In this document: in pieces, positions 1-5,958 of the stretch
How the letters are laid out: each line of letters starts with the position of its first letter
Numbering within the stretch: position 1 is the first letter of the stretch
NCBI GenBank assembly: GCA_022616595.1
Contig: JAKEEL010000098.1
Coordinates: 1-5,958, forward strand
DNA: 5,958 bases
From: Methylococcaceae bacterium
GTDB taxonomy: Bacteria > Pseudomonadota > Gammaproteobacteria > Methylococcales > UBA1147
Reading direction: 5' to 3'
Position numbers and translations under genes: made by a program
Notes under the pieces: model-generated
Databases searched by the model: none
What the model saw: the letters and a program-made list of their open reading frames with translations, nothing else
Told to the model about the DNA's origin: nothing

Positions 1-1352
1 CTTCGGACCAGGGAGTTTTCGGGATCCAGAACCGCGGCGATTTCGATGTCCTTGGTACCCTCCTCGACATCGCCCTCGCGGATCTTGGCCAATCCTAATC
101 CCAATCTCGGCAAGGGCGCCGAAGGATCGAGCACGATCGCTTTGTCGAACGATTCCTTCGCTTCGTCGATGTCGATCTGCAACAACCGGGCAAATCCGAG
201 CACCATTTGCGTATGCGATAAATCGGGATCCAGGGCCTCGGCCTTTCGGGCGGATTCCAAGGCCTCGTCGAGTTCTCCGGTCGAGAGTTGCAATTCGGCC
301 AAGCGGGCCCAGGCCAGTGGATCATCCGGGGCAAGTTCCAGCGCTTTCTGGATGCTTTCCTTGGCTCCTTCGATGTCGAATGCGGCCTGCCGCGAATAGG
401 ATAATGCGACGAGGGGAGTGGAGGATCTCGGTTCCATCTGGACTGCTTTCTCCGCCAGGGACAACGCTTTTTGCTTGTCGTTCCGGGTTAATTCGATGAT
501 GGACTGCAACGCGAGCGGCGTGCCGCTGCCCGGCGCCAAGGCCAGCGCTTGCTCGATATCGCGACGCGCGGATTCGACTTCGCCAACGCTGAGCAGAAGT
601 GCGGCGCGCTGCGTAAAAAAACTGCTGTCCCGGGAATCATCCGGAATGGATTCCAGGATTTCTATCGCGGCGGGAATTTGGCCGGTCCGGTACAAACCGA
701 TCGCGCGTTGCCGCTCGGAATCGGCCAAGCCGCCAGGCCGGTAATCGATGATCGGCGGATAGTAGAGCGCCCATTGCACCGCATCGCGCGGCTTGATCCT
801 TAAATAGGGTACCGGCGCCTTGCCGGATTCCGCCAGCGCTGCTTCGCCGGAGCCCAAACGGATACTGCCTTGCCGGTTTTCCACCAGCACTTCGCCTTCG
901 ACCACCCAAACCTTGGCATCGGAGTCCGTTACACGAACCGCGAATTCGGTTCCCTCAATCGCCGCGTTCACGAAAGGAGTCTTGACTTTGAGCCGGTACG
1001 GGATATTGCTGATGAAGTGAAGGGCTCCGCGCAACAGGTTCAGCCAGGCCGAATCTTCTTCGGCGAGTTCGGGCAGGATCAGAGTCGTTCCTTGATCCAG
1101 GCGCAACAGCGTTTCGTTACGAAGCAACAGACCGGCGCGACTGTGGAGTTCGGCGCGGACGCTGTCTCCGGCGCAAAACTGATCTTGCAGCTTGACGCGC
1201 GACCAACCGCTCTCCTTCAAACGTTTGACCTCGACGATACCTTGGACGGAAACGACCCGGGAGACCCACGGCGCACACGGACCAGCGAGCCCGTTTGCGG
1301 CCCATATCCATAACCCCAGCGACCCCCACAACACTTTCGTGCAGTTTCTCAT
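1..1352 (-). CDS. Exported FecR-domain protein with TPR repeats (3' end outside window)
   Basis: 450 complete codons are visible, open to the left window edge with no stop. The ATG at 1352 begins a likely Sec signal peptide: Arg-2 and Lys-6, a hydrophobic core at residues 7-19, and probable cleavage near Ala-23. Cys-26 follows a proline, so there is no proper lipobox. Residues about 32-165 match a FecR domain: a Val-Val-Ser-Val-Gln-Gly opening, an Ala-Gly-Asp-Ser-Val turn at 61-65, and the hallmark TPFVNAAIEGTEFAV at 125-139. A VQWALYYPP linker at 192-200 leads into about seven TPR-like helical repeats (roughly 213-445), several ending in the usual Asp/Ala-Pro turn. FecR domains are known as periplasmic signalling modules in iron-siderophore systems, but no sigma factor or TonB receptor is visible here. 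A role as periplasmic partner of the adjacent CHASE2 cyclase is inferred. The in-frame upstream region has no better start before a stop codon. No strong Shine-Dalgarno precedes the ATG. Confidence 0.9.
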   Translation of the reverse strand, partial: MRNCTKVLWGSLGLWIWAANGLAGPCAPWVSRVVSVQGIVEVKRLKESGWSRVKLQDQFCAGDSVRAELHSRAGLLLRNETLLRLDQGTTLILPELAEEDSAWLNLLRGALHFISNIPYRLKVKTPFVNAAIEGTEFAVRVTDSDAKVWVVEGEVLVENRQGSIRLGSGEAALAESGKAPVPYLRIKPRDAVQWALYYPPIIDYRPGGLADSERQRAIGLYRTGQIPAAIEILESIPDDSRDSSFFTQRAALLLSVGEVESARRDIEQALALAPGSGTPLALQSIIELTRNDKQKALSLAEKAVQMEPRSSTPLVALSYSRQAAFDIEGAKESIQKALELAPDDPLAWARLAELQLSTGELDEALESARKAEALDPDLSHTQMVLGFARLLQIDIDEAKESFDKAIVLDPSAPLPRLGLGLAKIREGDVEEGTKDIEIAAVLDPENSLVR

Positions 1353-1413
1353 TTGGTACTGTGCCCGGTTATGTACCTTGTTGAAATTATCGGCGCGCCG
1401 GCCTTTGCAAACT

Positions 1414-1442
1414 ACGGTACTAATTCAACTCAATTTTGTCAA
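1414..1442 (-). promoter_or_regulatory. Candidate sigma-70 promoter for the FecR-TPR gene
   Basis: Read on the minus strand, a perfect -35 hexamer TTGACA (1442-1437) is followed after 17 nt by TACCGT (1419-1414). That -10 keeps only the T, A and final T of TATAAT. Spacing is ideal, but the -10 is weak and there is no extended -10 TG. Transcription would begin around 1405-1408, giving a leader of about 55 nt before the ATG at 1352. It could give the FecR-TPR gene expression separate from the upstream cyclase operon. Confidence 0.4.
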
Positions 1443-1459
1443 CAATTCCCTCGACAAAA
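1434..1459. repeat. Inverted repeat overlapping the candidate -35 box
   Basis: Perfect 7-bp arms, TTTTGTC at 1434-1440 and GACAAAA at 1453-1459, are separated by 12 bp. The arm at 1434-1440 contains most of the -35 hexamer of the promoter candidate. The AT-rich dyad, with a spacing near one helical turn, fits an operator for a dimeric regulator. It does not look like an intrinsic terminator for the cyclase gene: on the minus strand the T run comes before the stem, not after it. No known regulator consensus was recognised. Confidence 0.3.
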
Positions 1460-1471
1460 AACGATCTATTA

Positions 1472-3721
1472 TCATTTCACTTCAAGTGTGTAAACCCCAT
1501 CCCAAGATTCCGGAGAGCCGTGTTTGGAATAATCGCTGCACAACTGAAGGTAGAATAGACTCGGACCGTCGCCGCCATATCGATTGATGATCGTTTGAAA
1601 AGCCGATCTTGCTTCGCGCCAGCGGCCGGCCTCATATTCATCCAGACCGTCCAGAAATATTTCCCGCAGGTCGAGGAAACCCCGGTCGCAATCCTCGGCC
1701 CGGCAAACCAACTCGAAGATCTCCAGAGGATTGTCCTTGCCTTTGAGCCGAAACTTTCCGGCGCGCCGGACCACCACACCCTCCAGCTCGGCCGCTACCT
1801 GTGCCGAGGCAAGTATGCGGGTCCCGAGGCGTTTGTTGAGTCCTTCGATCCTCGACGTGGCGTTGATCATATCTCCGACCGCGCGGAACTCGAAGTGGTC
1901 GCCGGCACCCACATTACCGATGATCATCTTCCCGGCGTGCAAACCGATCCGGGTTGGCAATATATTCGGCTCTCGATTGGACCCACCCGCCGCCCGAATC
2001 CTGGTCTGAATTTCCATAGCGGCTTCGCAGGCCTGCAATCTCGAACGGATCGGACAGGGATCATTCTCCCAGAACGCGAACATCGCATCGCCGGCAACGT
2101 CCAATATCAACCCGCCTCGAGCTCTAACCGGCTGAAACAATAAGTCGTAGTACCGGTTGAGCAGGTCTTTCAGTTCGCGCGGGTCCTTGTTTTCGGCAAA
2201 CGCCGTATAACGTTCGGCGTCGCTGGCCAGGCATACTCCTTCCACCATACGTCCGGCGCTTTCAAGGTCTCCCTGCTTCCACTCGGGTAATAAATCGACC
2301 ACTTCCCGGGGCAGGAAATAACCGGCGGTTTGCTGCATCCGCTCGCGCTCTCTACGGGTTGATCGATATCTGAATAACAGAGCGGCGAACAGGGCCAAGG
2401 GGAGCTGCAACAACAACGGGGTCGCGAGCGGCATCCAAATCCCGCGGTCTTCGAACCATGCCGCACTGATTGTCAGATACGAAACGGCCAACAGGGTTGC
2501 GGAAGCGAGCGCGGCAAGGCCCGGCGCCGCATAGAACAATACCCCGATCGCCAGTCCCCAGAGCCCGACCAGACCCAGGTGGTAACCCCGCGCGATCGGT
2601 TCGATACTTCTTTCCTCGAGCAAATTCGCAAAGACCGTTGCCATAATTTCCACTCCGCTCAAATCGATCCCGGTGTCTTCGGAAAATACGGTATGAAAAT
2701 CGTCTTTCAAATCGGGCTGGTATCGCTCCGAATTGCCAATGAACACGGCTTTATCCGTCCAATCAAATCCAATGCTTTCGGGGTGATCCGTCCCAGCGGC
2801 ACGCATGACCTGAAAATAGGGAATCGTTTTAATGGTCTGCGGAGGGCCGTAGAAATCGATATAGTGGTAATCCGGCCCCCGATACAACGCGCTCAAGAGA
2901 CTCCGTAGTCTGTGCGACTCTTCAGTGGAATCATTCGGTCCCGGATCCAAGAGCAGCTCCGGATGGGCCTGTATCGTTTGTCGCACCCGCCGCACGGTAT
3001 CAGCAAGATTTCCAGTTTCCGGGATCTCGAGTGCGATCCCGCTTCCGGAATCGATCTGTGCGGCTTGTTGGCGTAATTCATGCCGAAGTGCATTGAATGC
3101 GGCCGCGGCATAATGGTGCAGCGCGAGTACGGGTATCGTGGGGATATCGCCCGAGCCGGATTTGAACAACCAGGCCTGATTGACCCGTTCCGGGACCTTT
3201 GGCAACGGAAATGGCGCATAGCCCAAAGCCGAATTGGCGATCAACTCGAAGGGCGGCAGGAGCTGGTCCATCAAAATGGTCTGCAAACCACCGCCGGTAT
3301 CCGGAATTTGAACCGGCCTTTGATTCAGGTGGGCGAACAGTACGACATTGCCGGCTTGCGACAGTTCGGCCGCGAATTCCCGGTCGCTGCGCGGGTCGCG
3401 TCCGGATCTGAAAAACACGTCAAACACGAGCACGCGGGCGCCGAATTGATTGAGTTTATTCACCAGTTGCGCGTGCAGCGAGCGGGGCCAGAGGCCAGGT
3501 CCTTCCTCCAATCCCAGTTCACGCGAGGACTCATTATCGATGCTGATGATCACGACTTGCGCGGGTGCGGACCTCGGGCCGCGCAGCGCGAACATCCATG
3601 CAAGTCCGAAATCCTTTTCCAGATCCGCGACGGCGGGGGTCAAGGACAGGACGAGACCGGTCAGGCCCGTGACCAATCCGAGTTGCAGTCCGCGCCTGAG
3701 TTGAATGGATGAGAATTTCAA
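1472..3721 (-). CDS. CHASE2-domain class III adenylate/guanylate cyclase-like membrane protein
   Basis: 749 aa from the proposed TTG at 3721. A first membrane segment (about 12-29) precedes a CHASE2 extracytoplasmic sensor domain (about 33-375), recognisable from DLEKDFGLAWMFALRGPR and VVIISIDNESSRELGL. Three more membrane segments follow (about 380-398, 401-423, 429-450), then a charged linker and a class III cyclase domain (about 492-670). Metal-binding Asp-501 (SDAERYT) and Asp-545 (GDAMFAFW) are present, as are transition-state Asn-620 and Arg-624. The base-recognition Lys is Asp-541, and the paired Asp/Thr is Arg-613, so product identity is uncertain. The last 80 residues include one TPR-like hairpin and a WDGVYTL ending, which from memory is common in such cyclases. 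The TTG overlaps the tadA stop by 4 nt and places the first helix correctly. An in-frame ATG at 3811 (779 aa) would overlap tadA by 94 nt, and neither start has a good Shine-Dalgarno. Domain assignment is firm; the start is moderate. Confidence 0.92.
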   Translation of the reverse strand: MKFSSIQLRRGLQLGLVTGLTGLVLSLTPAVADLEKDFGLAWMFALRGPRSAPAQVVIISIDNESSRELGLEEGPGLWPRSLHAQLVNKLNQFGARVLVFDVFFRSGRDPRSDREFAAELSQAGNVVLFAHLNQRPVQIPDTGGGLQTILMDQLLPPFELIANSALGYAPFPLPKVPERVNQAWLFKSGSGDIPTIPVLALHHYAAAAFNALRHELRQQAAQIDSGSGIALEIPETGNLADTVRRVRQTIQAHPELLLDPGPNDSTEESHRLRSLLSALYRGPDYHYIDFYGPPQTIKTIPYFQVMRAAGTDHPESIGFDWTDKAVFIGNSERYQPDLKDDFHTVFSEDTGIDLSGVEIMATVFANLLEERSIEPIARGYHLGLVGLWGLAIGVLFYAAPGLAALASATLLAVSYLTISAAWFEDRGIWMPLATPLLLQLPLALFAALLFRYRSTRRERERMQQTAGYFLPREVVDLLPEWKQGDLESAGRMVEGVCLASDAERYTAFAENKDPRELKDLLNRYYDLLFQPVRARGGLILDVAGDAMFAFWENDPCPIRSRLQACEAAMEIQTRIRAAGGSNREPNILPTRIGLHAGKMIIGNVGAGDHFEFRAVGDMINATSRIEGLNKRLGTRILASAQVAAELEGVVVRRAGKFRLKGKDNPLEIFELVCRAEDCDRGFLDLREIFLDGLDEYEAGRWREARSAFQTIINRYGGDGPSLFYLQLCSDYSKHGSPESWDGVYTLEVK
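3718..3721 (-). promoter_or_regulatory. TTGA stop/start overlap between tadA and the cyclase gene
   Basis: The minus-strand tetranucleotide TTGA holds the tadA stop (TGA, 3720-3718) and the proposed cyclase start (TTG, 3721-3719). This is the TTG version of the common ATGA coupling overlap. A GGA lies immediately before the TTG, too close to serve as an ideal Shine-Dalgarno, so initiation probably depends on ribosomes finishing tadA. The coupling is inferred from geometry alone. Confidence 0.5.
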
Positions 3722-4194
3722 TCCGACTGTTTCGCAATAATGTTTCGTTTCCGCATAAAAAAATCCTTCAATAGATCCGAGCAGCGATCTGCGAGAACGC
3801 CGGATTGCCATTCCAGCCGGTGATTGAAAAAAGACAGGTCCGACAGATTGAGCACGCTGCATACCGAGCCGCGGATCGGATCGGGCGCTCCAAACACGAG
3901 CCGTCCGACGCGCGCATGCATGATCGCGCCGATACACATCATACACGGTTCCAAGGTCACATAAAGCGTCGTATCGACAAGCCGGTAGTTTCCCAGAAGA
4001 TCACCGGCGGCGCGGATCGCAACGATTTCGGCATGCGCGCTGGGATCGTTGTTTCGAATCGGACAATTCCAGCCTTCCGAGATCAGGCCGTGGTCCCGAA
4101 TCAGTACGGCACCCACCGGGACTTCGCCGAGGCTCTCGGCCTTGCGCGCGAGCCGGATTGCATGTTCCATCCATTGTTCGTCCGGGATATTCAT
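3718..4194 (-). CDS. tadA: tRNA adenosine(34) deaminase TadA
   Basis: 158 aa, close to the usual length for bacterial TadA. The enzyme deaminates adenosine to inosine at the wobble position of tRNA-Arg(ACG), allowing CGN codon decoding, and is essential in most bacteria. The cytidine-deaminase-fold zinc site is complete: His-54 and catalytic Glu-56 in DPSAHAEI, then Cys-84 and Cys-87 in LEPCMMCIGA. The substrate-site Asn-43 in EGWN and the C-terminal FFNHRLEW and LLKDFFMRKR segments also match the family. The usual Lys-Thr-Gly...Gly-Ser loop reads Ile-Arg-Gly-Ser-Val-Cys-Ser (107-113), a mild divergence. The start lies 9 nt after the upstream stop with no obvious Shine-Dalgarno, suggesting coupling, and the stop overlaps the cyclase start. 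It is the most secure call in the window. Confidence 0.97.
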   Translation of the reverse strand: MNIPDEQWMEHAIRLARKAESLGEVPVGAVLIRDHGLISEGWNCPIRNNDPSAHAEIVAIRAAGDLLGNYRLVDTTLYVTLEPCMMCIGAIMHARVGRLVFGAPDPIRGSVCSVLNLSDLSFFNHRLEWQSGVLADRCSDLLKDFFMRKRNIIAKQSD

Positions 4195-4203
4195 TTTTAT
4201 GGG

Positions 4204-5958
4204 TCAATACGCGCTCGCCTCGCGCTCCACCAAATGATCGAAGGGTTGATAACGATACGAGCCTTTTCGAATATTGAAGAAGGACAATTCCGGAAGACTC
4301 GAGACGAACCCTTTCAGGCCCCCGATGAATGCATCGCCGCCGGCAAGCGGCGAGAGAACTCCCCCGACCAGCATCTGACCGATCCCGGCCGCCAGGTTGA
4401 AGGCGCCGAACAGAGGGCGGGGCAGAATCCTGTCGTCGGTAAAAAACAAGAAAAATCCGTCATCCGGATTCCAAGGATAGAGGGTCGAAGTCAGGACGTT
4501 CGATTCTCTGAAATAGGCGATCAGCGGGTTTTCGGCAGCGTACATCTCGGCCAGGCGTTTCTGTCTGTAGGACAACAGCGTCCGGGAATCGCCAACCCGG
4601 AAATTGCTGCGGACCTGCGCGGCCGAAATGAACGGTACGGAATTCCATAGCTTGCGATCGATGGTCCCGCCGAGACGGCGGACCGATTCCGTCTCAACGG
4701 CCCCGGAACCATCGGCAACTCTGGATTGAATCGCCAATGCCCGCTCGATGTCCAAAAAGATTTCCGACACGCAGTTCCGGGTCAGGAGATGGTAGCGATA
4801 ATGCTGCTCCAGTTCTCCGAAATATTTCGCCGCGTACCCGTTCAAACGGTCGAGTAGCTGCAAAAGGCGCGAATGGCTGATTCCCGGAAGAACGGGTACG
4901 TCCACATCCCCCATTCCCGAGGGTGCAAGAGCACCCCCGTGAATCCGCATCGACGTCCCTGCGGACACCCCGCGCGCCAATTCGGCATAGAGATTCCCCG
5001 ACAACTCGAGAAGACTGTAGTCGGCCTCGTCCATTGACGGAACTGCCAGCAGGTGTGTTTTCTCGTGTTCGAATTTATTTCGAGCTTCCGCAGCCAAGCG
5101 TTCGAAGGTTCCGCGATATCGCCGGATATCATCCGGATCGACCCGTCCCGGCTCGGAACCGAAGGTGTCCAGCAATACCAGTTTTCCGCTCCGGATCGAT
5201 TCATCCAAAACCGTCAAACGCGCCAACCCGACCAGTACAGGATATCCCCAATCCGGCCGGGTCGATGCCATGAGCTTTAAAAGCTCCTGTTGCAGGCTGT
5301 TTCGAAAACGCCGGAGCGCTTCGATCTCGGCCGGTTTGAGCCTGAATCCGGGAAGATCCGGCTCGATCCGCGCCTTTCCGGTTAATAAGGAGCCGTATTC
5401 GATGACCTCGAGTGCGGTCAGGTTGACCAGCAAATCGGCAAAACGATCGGCCAAGGTATAGGGAAGCACCGGATAGCGGTCTGGCAGGAAACGCAATAGA
5501 TCCGTGCCCCAAGCGGTTTCCCGGAGTCCGGCCAATGTCTGCTCGATACGCGCTTTTCGATCCTCGATAAAGCCCGGTCCGTACCGCTCGCGGACCTTCT
5601 TCCGCAAAATAAGCGGAGCGGAAAACGCTGCAGGGGAGGAAATCCGTTCCGCATGGCCCGCAGGAGAAAACAGCGCGGCACCCTTTATCCGGTAGCGAAA
5701 TCGTTTGTGCGAATCCTTCGGGTCGCCGGTTTCGGCCAAACTCCTTATCAATGCGATATCCTTCCTGATCAGATCGAGTCCCTCGAACTGCCGGTATTGC
5801 ACCCGGTGCTTATGAATAAAATAGCTGCGCAGATTCCGATAGACGTCTGCACTGACCGCGATGCTGCTGGCATGGATGCTGCGGTTTCCAAGAAAGCGGT
5901 ATTGGTGTTCGAAATCCTGCCGATTTTGCCGAACCGCCTTTAACAGCCCATCGAAATA
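4204..5958 (-). CDS. Large protein of unknown function with an Asn-Cys motif (5' end outside window)
   Basis: 584 residues are visible, in frame up to the right window edge, so the true start lies beyond 5958. A GTG at 5802 opens a 532-codon frame, but the reading continues upstream without a stop in the same charged style, so the GTG is not the start. I do not recognise the family with certainty. Most of the fragment is charged and probably helical. Residues about 386-400 (HYRYHLLTRNCVSEI, Cys-396) resemble the Asn-Cys motif of DUF4105/Lnb-type and permuted NlpC/P60-like thiol enzymes, and His-340 in an Ile-His-Gly-Gly context lies upstream. Near the C-terminus a hydrophobic, glycine-rich stretch (516-550) may associate with membrane, followed by SLPELSFFNIRKGSY (554-568). 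The gene ends 9 nt before tadA and probably shares its transcript. A catalytic or envelope role is only a suggestion. Confidence 0.8.
   Translation of the reverse strand, partial: YFDGLLKAVRQNRQDFEHQYRFLGNRSIHASSIAVSADVYRNLRSYFIHKHRVQYRQFEGLDLIRKDIALIRSLAETGDPKDSHKRFRYRIKGAALFSPAGHAERISSPAAFSAPLILRKKVRERYGPGFIEDRKARIEQTLAGLRETAWGTDLLRFLPDRYPVLPYTLADRFADLLVNLTALEVIEYGSLLTGKARIEPDLPGFRLKPAEIEALRRFRNSLQQELLKLMASTRPDWGYPVLVGLARLTVLDESIRSGKLVLLDTFGSEPGRVDPDDIRRYRGTFERLAAEARNKFEHEKTHLLAVPSMDEADYSLLELSGNLYAELARGVSAGTSMRIHGGALAPSGMGDVDVPVLPGISHSRLLQLLDRLNGYAAKYFGELEQHYRYHLLTRNCVSEIFLDIERALAIQSRVADGSGAVETESVRRLGGTIDRKLWNSVPFISAAQVRSNFRVGDSRTLLSYRQKRLAEMYAAENPLIAYFRESNVLTSTLYPWNPDDGFFLFFTDDRILPRPLFGAFNLAAGIGQMLVGGVLSPLAGGDAFIGGLKGFVSSLPELSFFNIRKGSYRYQPFDHLVEREASAY

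Noticed and set aside
870..1313. 147-codon plus-strand frame opposite the FecR domain, and similar plus-strand frames at 46-399 and 1192-1587
   Set aside because: The minus strand encodes an unmistakable FecR-TPR protein there; it lacks an in-window stop, which makes the shadows look more prominent.
1..1352. Classical FecR anti-sigma regulator of an iron-uptake system
   Set aside because: There is a cleavable signal peptide instead of an N-terminal anti-sigma domain, TPRs follow the FecR domain, and no ECF sigma factor or TonB receptor is present in the window.
1391..1400. 10-bp perfect palindrome CGGCGCGCCG in the FecR-TPR leader
   Set aside because: It has no loop to form a useful hairpin and short GC palindromes are common; nothing links it to a known site.
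1353..1471. Search for an intrinsic terminator between the cyclase and FecR-TPR genes
   Set aside because: No GC-rich stem followed by a T run on the minus strand; the only T run comes before the inverted repeat.
1478..1488. CACTT-C-AAGTG palindrome at the 3' end of the cyclase gene, considered as a CRP-like or terminator element
   Set aside because: Arms are 5 bp with a 1-bp centre, it lies within codons, it does not fit TGTGA-N6-TCACA, and no T run follows.
3080..3712. 210-codon plus-strand open frame antisense to the CHASE2 region
   Set aside because: Its composition is that of a shadow frame (rich in Arg, Gln and Gly) with no recognisable motif, opposite a clear CHASE2 domain.
3722..3946. 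75-codon N-terminal extension of the cyclase frame, starting at an ATG at 3946
   Set aside because: It lies wholly within tadA, has no CHASE2-like or signal character, and the CHASE2 N-terminal pattern begins right after the TTG at 3721.
3805..4650. 281-codon plus-strand open frame across tadA and the end of the upstream gene
   Set aside because: It is antisense to two convincing coding regions, its translation shows no domain or motif, and long antisense frames are expected at this base composition.
5802..5802. GTG at 5802 as the start of the protein upstream of tadA
   Set aside because: The frame stays open for another 52 codons to the window edge with similar composition, so the real start is probably outside the window.

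Overview
The window comes from a bacterial chromosome, probably Proteobacteria and perhaps Gammaproteobacteria. This rests on protein style (TadA, and a CHASE2-type class III cyclase next to a FecR-TPR protein) and moderately high G+C, with no marker fixing the taxon. Coding density is very high, all four genes lie on the minus strand, and no mobile element, RNA gene or CRISPR array was seen. Two genes are cut by the window edges.

In the direction of transcription (high to low coordinates): (1) 5958 to 4204 is the C-terminal 584 residues of a large protein I do not recognise, with an Asn-Cys motif in a Leu-Leu-Thr-Arg-Asn-Cys context and a glycine-rich hydrophobic stretch near its C-terminus. 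(2) 4194 to 3718 is tadA, the tRNA adenosine-34 deaminase, 9 nt downstream. (3) 3721 to 1472 is a membrane-bound CHASE2 sensor fused to a class III nucleotide cyclase. Its most likely start is a TTG that overlaps the tadA stop by 4 nt. (4) After a 119-nt gap with a candidate promoter, 1352 to beyond position 1 is an exported protein with a FecR domain followed by about seven TPR-like repeats.

The first three genes look like one transcription unit. The FecR-TPR gene may be read through from it, have its own promoter, or both. The last two genes plausibly form a signalling pair: CHASE2 should face the periplasm, where the FecR-TPR protein should also be, while the cyclase domain acts in the cytoplasm. 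That pairing is inferred from adjacency and topology.

The most notable point is the cyclase active site. Both metal-binding aspartates and the transition-state Asn and Arg are present, but the two base-recognition positions, usually Lys with Asp or Thr, read Asp and Arg. Substrate and product should not be assumed to be ATP and cAMP.
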